NCBI RefSeq assembly: GCF_030247185.1
Contig: NC_080572.1
Coordinates: 228,647,435 to 228,711,434 of the forward strand
From: Malaya genurostris
Taxonomy: Eukaryota; Arthropoda; Insecta; Diptera; Culicidae
DNA: 64,000 bases
Direction: 5' to 3'
Below are positions 1 through 11,406 of the stretch, one piece after another. Within the stretch, counting starts at the first letter, position 1, and each line of letters opens with the position of its first letter. The position numbers and the translations under genes were made by a program. The notes beneath the pieces are model-generated. The model was not told the origin of the DNA. It made no database searches and worked only from the letters and a program-made list of their open reading frames with translations.

Positions 1-2916
1 ATAACCACTCGAGTGTCAGATTTCAACCAAAAGTTAGAACTAACCACGAAATGGTTCACAGCCTAAGACATAAATTCTTCCAAGACGCCATAGCCCGAAA
101 AAAAAAGTAAATATTTGGGGACATTGCCAAGCGCAAATTCAAGTAGAAGCAACAAACTGTTTTCAGTGAGATGCAGTTCAAGACAAACTGGCGTTTGATA
201 AACAAAGCATGAGCTAATATTTGTTCCGTATTCTGTATGAATTGAACTTGAAATATAGACAGAATTTGCACATATGATAAAACCTTTGAAATATTTCACC
301 AATTGTTGATCGTAACAACCTTTAAGTTTTTAGCAGCTCATTTACAACTATCATGAATACATTTCCTCTAAGCCTTTCTCAGATAGACTTCTTTAAGTGG
401 CAAAGCCCACTATTAGTGACTCATTACCCACCTATCGATAATTTTGAGCTTACTGCCCACTACAACTGAGCTTGTGCCCACAGGTGGGCTAAAGAGACCA
501 CTTTGGGAATCACTGTTCTGAAAGATGAAAAACTATAACAAAAGCGATCGATTTACAAGATTTTACAGCGTCTTGGCTTAGGTTATCTTTGAATACAAAC
601 AACTTAAATGTATATAAGAAAATATATGATAGATAAATAACATATTTTAGGCTCTCATCTAGTATTTGTCGGAAAAATTTGTACGCGTGGTCCTGTTTTG
701 AGCCTCATAACTATTTTATGTCGATTTGTACTTTCCTGGGTTAACTACCGAAATAGATTATCCGATTGTTTACAAACACGACTTTTTTATACAAATTTTT
801 CTTTTTTTTCATTCGTATTTGTAGTCGTATGACTTATGTCCCGAGCAAAGCCAAACATCAAAACGAGAGCAAATCGAAATCTTATTATGATAGCAACATC
901 ACATTGAAATCTTAATATGATCTCTGCTCATCAATTTTTCAATTGATATCACATTTTGTTATCTTTTTGCTGTTACTTTGAAAATGAAAACTTGCGAGGC
1001 GAACATTTTGGGAAACTCCAAAAATGATTATTCAAAAGCAACAACTTAATAACCGCATCAAGATACGACTAATTCTATTAGGCAAATTGTTTTGACCATT
1101 GAAATACTCAACTTATTTCCACATAATTGCTCAAGATTGTGATAATGATTATTTGATAACGAAAGGCTGTTCATAACTACGTTAGATAATATTTTCGTTC
1201 TATAGAATAATGATTCAGTTAATTCAAATGTTGTCATAAACTTATTTTCATCAGCTTGGGTCGACAGTTTTCTCAATTTACATAAAAAAATGCACATTAA
1301 TTTTATTATTTCTTCGTCAAATCAGATCAATTTTACCTCCTTTGGTTAAGAATATTTATTTCCCCTGCCTCTTGTGAATATTTTCGTGACCCTCACTTAG
1401 TATCGTTTCTCGTCGAATGAATTTTATATTGAACTCCCCTTATGTTAGTGAACTTGCAACAGCTCTGTACCCTCTGAGTAGTGTAAAAAGTATCTGTGGT
1501 CGTCAAAAAAGAGAGGAGGGAGGAGGTGTCTATATTCTCCGACTTCCCTCGTTTTTCGACAAATAAGAGAAATGTAACAATAAACCTCTTCTTAGAGGCA
1601 CTTGCTACAAACTCCAACCTTTTGTTCACCTGTGCAATGAATATCTGATCTAGACAAGAAAAAATAGCTTTATTACCACCTCTGAATTGCAAAAGTACCT
1701 CTGTCAAATTTGGTGATAATTTAGTGAGTTGTTATGGAATTATTCCGATATTTACAAACAATGAGCTGAAAGCTTCTTCAATATACACTTGCTATCTTTT
1801 ACCCTTACGATCATCTATTAGTTGTAATAAATATAACACCGTTTACCGTTAGAAACATTACACCTCCCTTTTCAAAGGCACTTGCTGCATTCACCCCCCA
1901 TATAAGCATCTAAGATATGCAAAATGTTGCTATGGTCTTAGCGGGTCCCCCCGCCTCCCCTGTTAAGGACACTTGCTACGCTCTCTCTACCATTAAAATA
2001 CTTTTATGACCATCTCTGAAAAGCAAGAAGTATCTGTGCCAAGTTTGGTGGCAATCCGTTCAGTAATTCCAGAGTTATGGCGTTACAAACATACAAAATT
2101 ACATTCATTTTATATACATAAATATAAATATCTTAGACTTTCATAATCTTTTCCAAAGAAACCGTCTTATTCAGGGAAAAGGTGGGTGCGCGCGGTACAT
2201 ATTAGTGCGCATCTCATTGTGAGCTCCTGTTAAAGTTTACCACTATTTACTTACAATAAATATTGAAATTTATTTAATAATTAATAAATTTATTAATTTT
2301 ATATTCACACGACAGACGTAAATATAAAATCTGTCATTAGAAAATAAGCTTTATATTTACTACTAATAGAATCACGCTTTTTTGGTTTCATAACAGCTTT
2401 TAGACCCAAACGAAGTTATCATCGAGTATTCCGATTGTTACGGAAAGTTCGAGTATTCGAGTACTACGGAAAATTCATTGTGCGCATAATTGTGTACCAC
2501 TGCGCTCTATTACCTTACATCGCGCACTATTATGAACAAAACATGATTATTTTGTGGCTTTCATGTTCGTAATAATTGTAATCGTTAATTTGAGGATATT
2601 GAAAAACAAAGTTTTATGTTTCCGTAGACGTGTTTATGATTGTGGTAAAAGTAATATTTTATTTGTGAAACTTCGTAAAGCTTAGGTGCGCAGTAATCGC
2701 CTCCTCTCCCATAATCTGTAGGATTTTGAGTCATAGGAAGTTTGAATATTTGATTGAATTTTAACGCCACCAAATGAAAGAATTTCATAACCTCCAATTA
2801 CCGACGTTTTAAATCATCATGTTTTAGAGATATATCGTAATATGTCTTCTATCAGAAACATTCGAGCACTGTAGAAGCGCCTGACGAATGAATTCCTAAC
2901 TAACGTTTTCTCCATA
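1..2916. other. Non-coding, AT-rich, upstream of or intronic to the RhoGEF gene
   Basis: No open frame here looks coding: all are short and of low complexity. The stretch 1440-2100 contains diverged direct units (for example about 1668-1759 and 2013-2095, sharing the tract TTTGGTG..AAT and an ending near ACAAAC). Since the first visible RhoGEF exon begins at a splice acceptor, this DNA is either an upstream intron or 5' flank of that gene; the sequence does not decide which. Confidence 0.5.
1440..2100. repeat. Degenerate direct repeat units of an old dispersed repeat
   Basis: Several stretches share the order 'acctctg..gcaa..agtatctgtgccaa', then 'tttggtgg.aat', then 'ttatgg..tta..acaaac'. 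The clearest pair is about 1668-1759 and 2013-2095. Identity is moderate and the ends are not definable, so this is an old interspersed repeat rather than a recent insertion. Confidence 0.4.
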
Positions 2917-3331
2917 TTCTCCTAACCAGAGATCATTTTTTTTTGTAGAAACAGACAATGAAAATTATAGAATGATAGTACTCAAGGGAGAGCAAGGATG
3001 TGAAAATATAGAACGGAAGAGAGAGACGTGACAGAGGGTCATTTAAGCAAGTAGAAATCTTCTAGTAACTTAACTTTTACCTTCTACCAGAGGAGTTGGG
3101 CTTAGGCATCTGAACAATGCGAATCACCCAAGTCTCTGGTATGTCGAAAAGTAGTGATAAAGGTCTTTTACCATTTACTATCCGAACCGGATTTCTACTT
3201 GCTTAAATGACCCTCTGTCACGTCTCTCTCTTCCGTTCTATATTTTCACATCCTTGCTCTCCCTTGAGTACTATCATTCTATAATTTTCATTGTCTGTTT
3301 CTACAAAAAAAATGATCTCTGGTTAGGAGAA
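2917..3331. mobile_element. 415-bp MITE with about 143-bp, almost perfect terminal inverted repeats
   Basis: Bases 2917-3059 recur as the reverse complement at 3189-3331 with essentially one length difference in a T run. The termini begin TTCTCCTAACCAGAG and the element is flanked by TA on both sides (2915-2916 and 3332-3333), fitting a Tc1/mariner-type target duplication. The centre (3060-3188) carries no coding sequence. The near-identity of the arms points to a young insertion. A diverged single-arm relative is seen at about 10380-10490. Confidence 0.8.
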
Positions 3332-4590
3332 TATCGGAAAAAGGAAAAAAGAAATATTGACTACTAAACTTAGTCGTTAAAAAAGAAAAAGAGTTTTCTC
3401 CATAATGTAGACTTTGACATCTCGAACAACTTTCCTCAGAAAAAAAACTTTGAAGATTACAGTTTCTGAGCTAGATCATATTTTAGCACACTAGCTCCAA
3501 ATAGTACAGAGATTTTGCATTAATATTTAAAAGACGAAATAAGTAAGATATTTTTCTGGAATCGGAATAACATATGATCTGGGATTGCTTATTGTCAGAT
3601 TCCTAATTCACGTCTCCAGTGAGCCTTTGCTGTAAAAGACTTCACTCTAAAGCGCTCGCTCTTCTGAGCCTCGACATTCGTATTTCAAAGTGATTACATA
3701 CTCGAGTAGTGTGAGATCAAATAAATAACTCAATTTGATATTATGATGTTCACATGCTACAGCTTCTGGATACGAGAAAAACACAAAGAGCACATTTTCA
3801 TACCTATCAAATAGCCGCATTGCCATTCTCGATGGTTGCGGGACGGATGCGACGAAACGAGTGTACATCGGCTAAAACTACCTGTATACAGCTTCGTGAA
3901 TCAACACTGCTTGTCATACATATGATCGAAAATTCTCCATCTTCTTACAGTTCAACGTCACAGTCCATAGCATTCGCAGATAGTTCGGAATCCAAATCAC
4001 CTAGGTTCGAAACCCAAGTGTTTCTCCCTGGTGGAGGTGTTGATGCTTTTGGCGCTTTTTTATTGTTGCAAGTAATATCGCCTAAAGGTATACTATCCCG
4101 GGTCTTTTGCCCAATCTATTTTTAGTTTATGCTCGCGACTTGTTTGTTTTCAGTAATGTCTTTTTAAAGCAAATCAATAACTGATTATGCATTCCAGTTT
4201 TGTTTTCGTTGTTTGATAATAATATCAAGTTGAGAACTAATTTGGCTATCAACAAGAAACAATCTATATCTTATTTAGATTTCAGTTTGATTTCGCTGTT
4301 AGCAAAAATAGTTTTCTGTTTGATATTATAGGAATATCTTTTTGGTATCGATTTTGATTTTTGACACTTAAAACGACCAAAACAACGACAAATTGAGTAA
4401 TCGATAAACGCGAACATCACAACATCAAAATGAGTTTTCTATTTGATCTCACACTCTGCTCGGGGTCTGTCTTTTAACAATATTACCTTTTCTTCTAGAC
4501 GAATCCCGAAAAAATCAATGTATTGATACCAACTTCTGTCGAACCTTATGCCAGCTCTCTAACGATGATCCTTTCAAACTGTCCTTTCAG
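3332..4590. other. Non-coding flank ending in a splice acceptor
   Basis: No recognisable gene. A 123-codon open frame at 3754-4125 has no family resemblance and no coding-like composition. The stretch ends in the pyrimidine-rich tract and AG at 4579-4590, which I use as the acceptor of the first visible RhoGEF exon. Confidence 0.5.
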
Positions 4591-7427
4591 AACTCACACC
4601 GTGGGGAATCCGTCGACGCACTGGCCCAAACCGGCGTAGTTTCAGCGAGCGGACCTCCCCGCCTCGGGTGACTTCGTTCAATGGAACTACCGACTTGCAA
4701 CATCAACCGAACTTTTTCGACACGATGGCCCTCCGCAACAAACAACCACGGCCGGACACCCGTCGGGCCTTCGACGAGGAAACACTGTCTACGTCGTCGT
4801 TTTCCTCCTCGTCTGGCAGTTCCAGTGGAACCATTCTGACGACACGGATGAGACCTCGAGTTCCACCGCCGCCACCTCCACCGCCGGCTAGTTTAACGGG
4901 ATCTGCCTCACCGGATCAGCAATCAATTTCAAGTAACGACACGTGTTCCGGAAGGAAAAAATTTGACAATCACTCCAAACCGGAAGATAATAGCATCTAT
5001 GAGGAGTTTTGTTTCGATCTGAGTTCCGGTTCGGAACGTAGCAGTGGCAGAAGTTCGACGGCTTCACGTACGATAGTACAAGTTTCGACACCCGTTCAAA
5101 CCAGCTTCAATAAAGATGCCGTTCATAGGCTGGAGATTCGTCACGAAGACGAAGACAGTAGCTATGAATCTATGGGCCAGAAGAAAACCTCCATCCTGAT
5201 CACCGGAGATGACTGCTACTCGACGGTAAACGTGGACGATGATGACGAAACGCCTCGCTACCAATCGTCGGTTGTCGTCAATGATGTCGTTGCTCCTGCG
5301 GGTATTCACCAAACATCCTCCAATACGGTGACTATCAGTGTCAATTCGCCAACGTCAACGCTTCAGCACCCTCGGAATAAGAACAGTTCGACCATTTCGA
5401 GCCTCGAGGAAATGATCTCCAAGAACAACATGAAGAACAGCATCCTAAACAGTTCAAATTCAACCTCGATCATTCCGATTGGAGGACCGACTTCCATCAG
5501 TGTGACGGCAGCTGCAGAACAGTTCGAGTCAAGTACACTAACGAAAACGACCGGAAAAACATTGATCAGTCTGGACTTTGCTCAAAGTGCGATAAACCTT
5601 CCGGATCAGCAAAATTCGAAGCACAAGGTTAGCACTCCAAATGACGACTCTGAAAATTGCAACGGCGAACGCAGCGATACGATTTCGATAGTTCCTAACG
5701 AAGCTAATTCCAAAGATTGTAGCGATAGTATTGAGCAGCTTCTGCGAAATCCCGTCGAGGCCGTTCGACGAAATCTGGTTCCGCACTACTGCGGAAAGCT
5801 CCCCGCGAAGGAGCCAACCGACGGAACGCCGACGCCCGGTGATACGAATCTCGTAGATGGAATGGTAGTAATACGACGACAAAAAACAGCCGACATCAGC
5901 AATGTTCCTGCAAAGCGGAACAGTTTCATCACCAAACTACTGGAAGATCCGATGTTGGGTCACCTGACCGAAGGATTGGACTACGATTTGGTGACAAAAC
6001 TAATTGAAAACTCGCTGTTACGATTGAAGGATAGTCGAACTCAGCTGGATATGAGTGGAACCAAAGATGAGGACGATGTGTCAAAGATGATCGAGGAATC
6101 GCTGAAATTGATCAAGGAAGAGCGACTGAAGATGGACGCCAAAAAGGTAGAGAAGAGTAGCAATCGAAGCAGTATCAGTTCGGGGAACAGCTACGGATCG
6201 GCTGCATACGAACTGATGGAATTTGACGCCACCGGTGACTTGAGTGACTGCTACCAAAGTTGCTCCAGCGATCTGACCACCGATGATGATGTCACTTCTT
6301 CCCGTAGCAAGTTTTATCAAATGCTGGTTGATGCAACGTTGTCTGAAATTGAAATAACCACAGCGAATGATGATGAACATCACTACGAATCCATCCGGAT
6401 GAACAGTGATCCGATCTACGAGGAAATCAGCGACATTCCCCCTCCTTTACCGCTGACAGCACCGCCAGTCACGGATGATCTAGACCGGGAAAAACGAAAC
6501 GCTCGATCAATCTTCGAAGGAGCCTCCAAATACGACATTCTGTCCTATCTGGTCGATGCCAAAGAACGGGGAATTGCCCAGGAGGAGGCCTACAACTTTC
6601 AGTTCGGCAATGCCAGTGATATCATCTTGGAAGAGGAGGAAGACGAAAACATCACCGAGTTACGGCACCATCAGCGGCAGATCTCCGACATCAGCAGCCG
6701 TTTGTCGCACATTTCCAACATCAGTGATTCCAGCGAAGAAACTTCGCTGCTCTCGTTGAGCCTCGCACAGCGAAAGACTTCGGAAATTGAACGCAACGAC
6801 TCCGGTGTTGGGTCGGAAACGAGTAAAACATCACGCAGCAAATGGCAGAACCCGTGTTCGACTTCCATCCTGGACAAAATTAGTCCCATTCATTTGTGCG
6901 AAGACTGCGACGGTCCGGTGGAAACACAAATCACGGAGTCCGGAGTGATGTACGCACCGCTGGTTTGTCGCAAATGTGGTAAGAAGCGTGCCGAACGTAA
7001 GGAAATCATTACGGAAATTGTGGAAACCGAGGAAAAGTACGGTCGCGATCTGCAGATCATCCTGGAAGAGTTCTACCAACCGATGCTGGTGGCCGGTCTG
7101 CTGAACCAAGATCAACTCTCCGCAATCTTTTTAAACGTGGAAGAATTGCTGGAGAACAATCAATTCCTGGCGGAGCGGATGCGAGACGCACTGGACATTG
7201 CGACCGAGCAGGGTGACGAGGATCTGCTAACCGTCAATGCAGGCAGGATCTTCCTGGAAGCGGCCCCGATGTTGCATGCCTTCGAAAGCTACTGTGTCCG
7301 GCAAGGTGCGGCCAGTCTGTTGCTTGCTAACCTGGAGAAGGAGAAGGAACTGCTCCGAATATTCCTACGAGTTTCACAGATGGAGAATGCGGTTCTCAGG
7401 AGGATGAATCTGAACTCATTTCTTATG
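4591..7427 (+). CDS. RhoGEF (Dbl family), first visible coding exon: N-terminal region and most of the DH domain
   Basis: This 2.8-kb exon (945 codons) starts after the acceptor ctgtcctttcag and reads open from codon CTC at 4593. No ATG sits at the start, so an upstream coding exon is probably missing; the first in-frame ATG is near 4725. The N-terminal 760 residues are Ser/Thr-rich and probably disordered, with an eight-proline run (about 4864-4890), a PPPLP stretch (about 6440) and tyrosine-acidic motifs such as IYEE, all typical of signalling adaptors. At residues about 769-795 is a CxxC...CxxC pair that looks like a zinc ribbon. The DH domain starts near residue 799 (motif ITEIVETEEKYGRDL), continuing to LNSFLM at the exon end. 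DH domains catalyse GDP release from Rho-family GTPases at membranes or cytoskeleton. Dbl-family membership is firm; the exact ortholog and GTPase target are not assigned. Confidence 0.9.
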
Positions 7428-7488
7428 GTGGATTGTTCGATTCGTATGCTTTATAATCCATACCAATTTGTACTTTACTTTCTCTTAG
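7428..7488 (+). other. 61-bp intron inside the DH domain, weak donor
   Basis: The intron starts GTGGAT and ends tttctcttag. Removing it joins the codons FLM to VPVQRVTKYPLLL, which recreates the canonical third conserved region of DH domains. Reading through would place VDCSIR and later residues in the middle of this motif and lose the frame. The donor hexamer is a poor match to the insect consensus GTAAGT. Confidence 0.85.
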
Positions 7489-7887
7489 GTACCCGTTCAA
7501 CGCGTTACAAAGTACCCGCTGCTGTTGGCTCGACTGTTCAAGGTTACTCCTCCGCATCAGGAAGGAAAGGAACTGCTGAAGCAAGCCCAGGAGAAAATCG
7601 AACTTCACCTCAATCACATGAACCGGGAGGCAAAAGATGTTCCGACCAAACTGTGGCGTCGAATTTCTTCCTCTACACCGACCGGTCGGCGACTGTCCTG
7701 CGAGCTGGACATGATCAATATCAAGCTACGGAAGATGGCCATCGATGTGCTGGAGTGGAACACGGAGGAAGTGCGGTTCGCCATCGAGGGACGGCTGCTG
7801 TTTACGCAGCCCAACGATGGGAACTGGAAGAAAAGTCGAACCATTAAGCTGACCTCGATCAACGCCCTGCTGGTGACTAATGGGAAG
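7489..7887 (+). CDS. RhoGEF exon: end of DH domain and start of PH domain
   Basis: Exon of 133 codons in phase 0. It opens with VPVQRVTKYPLLL, the most conserved helix of the DH domain, which contacts the GTPase switch regions. The final DH helix runs to about LNHMNREAKD. A linker with SSSTPTGRR follows, then the PH domain begins (about VRFAIEGRLLF through KLTSINALLVTNGK). It ends at AAG before a good donor, GTTAGT, at 7888. The next exon is 12.7 kb away in the same phase. In Dbl proteins the DH-linked PH domain usually binds phosphoinositides or helps seat the GTPase; that role is inferred from the family. Confidence 0.9.
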
Positions 7888-8117
7888 GTTAGTGGACTGT
7901 TCATAATGACTCTTTTACTTCTATAACTCTGTTTACTGCCTAAGGTCATTTCAGTGTAGTTATTTTCTAACGTAGTCGAAATAATTCTCTTTTAATACTA
8001 ACTGTGCCCTATTTTATACAAAATATTGAAAAACTTTACGTACTCAAGTAGAAAAAGTACTCATTGACATGCCTTGTTTTACCACTATTATAAAAACGGT
8101 ACGACCACTTTGTTGTA

Positions 8118-8457
8118 ATTTATTGTAAGATGGCTTTTTGGTCAAGTGTTGCTCTACAAAATATTTATTTGGCGTTGAAGGCCGATGTTTCGAAGTAATA
8201 TTCATCCTTCATCTTCAGGGAAGAACGACAACAAATAGATTGAATGTTTAATCTGGTTTGATGTGTGTGGAAACTAACTGTTGTAGAGTAGCCGTTCTTG
8301 TTTTTAAAATATTTTCAATGTTTCAATTCACTTGACGAGAAATATGTTGTCGATTTTCCCTGAAGGTGAAGGGATATTCATTCAAAACGTCGGCCTTCCA
8401 CGCAAAATAAATATTTTGTAAAGTAGCGCATGACCAAAAAGCCATATTTCAATAAAT
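8118..8457. mobile_element. 340-bp MITE with long imperfect terminal inverted repeats
   Basis: Bases 8118-8235 pair with 8345-8457 in inverted orientation at roughly 80 percent identity. Shared tracts include ATGGCTTTTTGGTCA, ACAAAATATTTATTT and TTCCCTGAAG. The element is flanked by TA (8116-8117 and 8458-8459). No coding sequence. It is an older insertion than the MITE at 2917-3331, judged by arm divergence. Confidence 0.7.
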
Positions 8458-10550
8458 TACCACTATTCATCATTGCCCTGTTGATTTTGGACTCGTCAAA
8501 CTTAAAAAAGATAAACGAAAAAATTGAAGCATTAATAACAAGGTAGAAAAATAGAATCGCAGCATTGAACAATCTTTGGCAAAGCTTGTTATGGATGTTT
8601 AACCCCATATTTTAGATCATTTGGTTATAATGTCGTTTGCAAATTGCTTTGGATATATTTGTTCAGTCTCTATTAAAACATGCAATGAAATCCGCTTTCT
8701 CGAAACGATTCCGCAAGTATCTGCCTATGTCAAGGCGCAAAAAACATCAATTGGTATTAACGGAGATCAGGTCCGGTGAAACATGTTATGCCCAGGTGGG
8801 TAAATTTTCGTATCGGGGGGAACGACCCACTATTTTGAATTATTGAAATGATATTTATCCCTTAAAAGTGTGGGATCGATTTTTTTAATGTTTTGTTTCG
8901 ATATAATTTTGCATGAAACGCGTAAATTCGAAGTTTGAAGCGAGTTCGGTTTTTTTGGGTTTGATGATGGAAGGTACTGAGCCCGTTCATCCAGTACTCC
9001 ATGATTGAGATCATCCTGCATTTCCTCGAATACGAAGAAACAGCTGATTTTCGATCAAAATGTGTCTCGCGAGAATCGAATCGCGCACAAGACAAATTCA
9101 CCAACAGTCCAACTGGCGATGTCCATAGCACATTGCTCAAAAGGTCCCGGGGCTGACCCAGAGATGACGTTTGTAATGTCAAACTAACCTCATTTTTCCT
9201 TTCCAACCTTCAGATGCCATGTGTCAAAATTTCTCGTCAATCGCACCTACCGACATACAAGTGATGTTATTTCTTCATTTTTGAAAAAAATGGAAACAAT
9301 GAATTCTGTTTGTTAATAAAACATTGCGTTTTCAAAACGGAGAAAACCGCCCCAGCCCAGCAATGGTTTGAGGAATGTTATCTGGATTCATTAAAAACAA
9401 AGACTTTTGGTTATTAAGGGATTTTAGTACAGCATGGGCACCGGTTTTTTGCTAAGTGGGCGTGACTTTTTCTTATTTCAACGTTTCGCCTTCGCTCATC
9501 ATTGGGTCAGCAGCTTATGTTGAACTGACAAGGCCACCTAACGATTCGACACAACCACTGAGCAGACGTAAAGTTAATATAAAAAAATTAAAAAGATTTG
9601 TGTGATATGATTTTAAACGTTACAAAATAAAGCATTCATTCCAAAAATTTAAGCAAGTTTTGAAAATCGTGATGAATAAACTCAAAATCAAAGTTCGAAA
9701 GATTAGATGTGCTTTAGATGAAAAGACTTACGCAGAAATCTGGACATGAACAATTTTATTCCCAAATGGGCGCCTCGTTCTTCACAATCAAACCAAAGGA
9801 ACAACGCATCAAGGATCCAGAGAGCTAATCGGCTTTGTATGAAGCAGTGGATGAAACATGGATCCATGGATATTTCTCCGGAGTCATACAAGAACGATTG
9901 TATTACTTTTTACTCAAGAAATGTTGCTTTCCTGAACTTTTTGAACGATGTGTGAACAACCTTCTCTACGGCAGTATCGAACCGCACAGAGTGTAAGTCG
10001 ATTCGATACTGAATCTTGTTTTGTTTGAGTGATTTTCTTAAATGTGAAAGTACTCATTGAAAAGCAGAAATCATACGGAAGCCGTGAGTGAAGTGCAACT
10101 GAACAGCATGCACGTTGTGACTCTGGGCACATAAGCAACAGTTCGAAAAAACCTTTCACTCCGGTGTTCAACTAACTATACAGAGATTGAGAAAAACATC
10201 CACTCAGTGAATAACTCATTGTGTATGAAAATGCTGTCGCAAGCAGAAAGTGACAACTTCTAGTCACTTTTCCCTTGCCTTGGTCCGGGTAGTAAGTGGT
10301 AAAAAACCTGTATTTGTACTTTCCGGTCTACCGCAGACTCGAGTGATTTACATTGACGAAATGCTTAAGCTTGACCCCTTCTGGCTGAAGATTTCTGTTT
10401 GATCCAATGACCCTTGTCACGTCCCTGATGAAAATCTTTACATCCTTGCTCTACTTTGAGTACAATCATTCGATAATTTTGAATTTATTTATTCCTAGTT
10501 ATAATATTCTAGATCATAAAAATAATAACAATATTACCATTGTTTTTCGA
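8458..10550. other. Intronic DNA with no recognised gene
   Basis: Open frames here are short and without family signals. The segment 10380-10490 (containing tcacgtc, tcctTGCTCTAC and TTGAGTAC tracts) is a diverged relative of the right arm of the MITE at 2917-3331. The segment near 9700-9740 encodes a tract resembling DEKTYAE of Tc1/mariner transposases, but too little survives to call it. Confidence 0.4.
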
Positions 10551-10610
10551 TCGAAATTTCAGGTGGGTAGCTACCCACCTTTGGAAATTTCGAATGGGTA
10601 GTACTACCCA
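10551..10610. repeat. Two adjacent perfect palindromes built on GGGTAG/CTACCC
   Basis: Bases 10561-10580 (AGGTGGGTAGCTACCCACCT) are a perfect 20-bp palindrome. It is bracketed by TCGAAATTTC at 10551-10560 and its complement at 10584-10593, giving a 43-bp hairpin-capable block. A second perfect 16-bp palindrome, TGGGTAGTACTACCCA, follows at 10595-10610. Function is unknown: it could be a mobile element end, a protein-binding site or a cruciform-prone spot. Confidence 0.7.
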
Positions 10611-11266
10611 CCGTACCCACCTCTTTCACCGGCACTGCCGGAGATTGCTTGTAAAATTCATAACCTTGAGTCTAAGTTTTACTCTGTTAGCTCTACATCA
10701 CGCTACCGTTTCCTTCGCGGCATAATGCTCTGATGCCAAATCCACCCAAAATAGTATCAGGTGCGCGGTGATGAACACATAGTTTGTCATTTTTTTGTCA
10801 ATAGATGGCGAGAAAAATCTATTAAATTGTGTTTCGAACATAAGGCACTTTTTTCGGGTTTGACTTCATTTTTGTTTACTTGGGTTCGAGCTAGAAACAT
10901 ACTTTTATTTCGTGTTTAGCACTTCGAATTTCGAGCCATATAAAAAGCATTTCCGGCTTGTGATAATTTCTTGTTTATTCAAAGAGAAAAAGGTACCCGA
11001 AAGATCATCTAATTTGTGTAGAGACGATGGTTTCATAGTTTCGAAAACGACGATTTTAATGTTATTAACAAAATTGCGAAAATCGACAGAAAATGTTCGA
11101 AATTGACAAATTACAATCATTCTTGGACAAAAATGATACAAACACACATCAAATGATGGTGGAGCATTCGAATGTAATGCAGCAAGTCATTCTCGATTGT
11201 CTGAGAGACCTGGAAAAAATTCAGAAGGTTAATAAATTGATACCACACAAATTGAACTAACGGCAG

Positions 11267-11360
11267 GTTGAAATTCGTAAAACTCAGTGCGAAACGCTCC
11301 TTTAATGCTTAAAAATAACGATTTAATCGAATAGTAATTGAACTCGAAAAAAAGAGATAT
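11267..11360 (+). repeat. About 95-bp direct repeat, left copy
   Basis: This segment (starting GTTGAAATTCGT and including ACTCAGTGCGAAACGCTC) recurs at 14001-14098 in the same orientation with roughly 85 percent identity. The two copies bracket the RNase H relic and its inserted retrotransposon. It may be a repeat native to that retroelement or an independent dispersed repeat. Confidence 0.65.
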
Positions 11361-11406
11361 TCCTTTCCGTAAGGAATGGTTGTCTGGTTATTTGGAACGA
11401 CAACTT
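11361..11406 (+). pseudogene. 5' fragment of a retroelement RNase H region, cut by an insertion
   Basis: Read in frame, this fragment continues directly into the RNase H frame that resumes at 13332 once the intervening retrotransposon and one copy of the 13-bp target duplication are ignored. It ends with the left target-site copy GGAACGACAACTT (11394-11406). Confidence 0.5.

Noticed and set aside
3754..4125. 123-codon open frame upstream of the RhoGEF exon
   Set aside because: No recognisable domain, unusual composition and no splice or start context linking it to the gene; treated as chance.
7525..7926. Separate small gene within the RhoGEF region
   Set aside because: It is the RhoGEF exon 7489-7887 read past its donor site.
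8637..8846. 69-codon basic open frame in the large intron
   Set aside because: Short, no family resemblance and no flanking signals.
9690..9950. DEKTYAE-like tract suggesting another mariner relic
   Set aside because: Only a few residues fit; no HTH or later catalytic motif could be followed in any frame.
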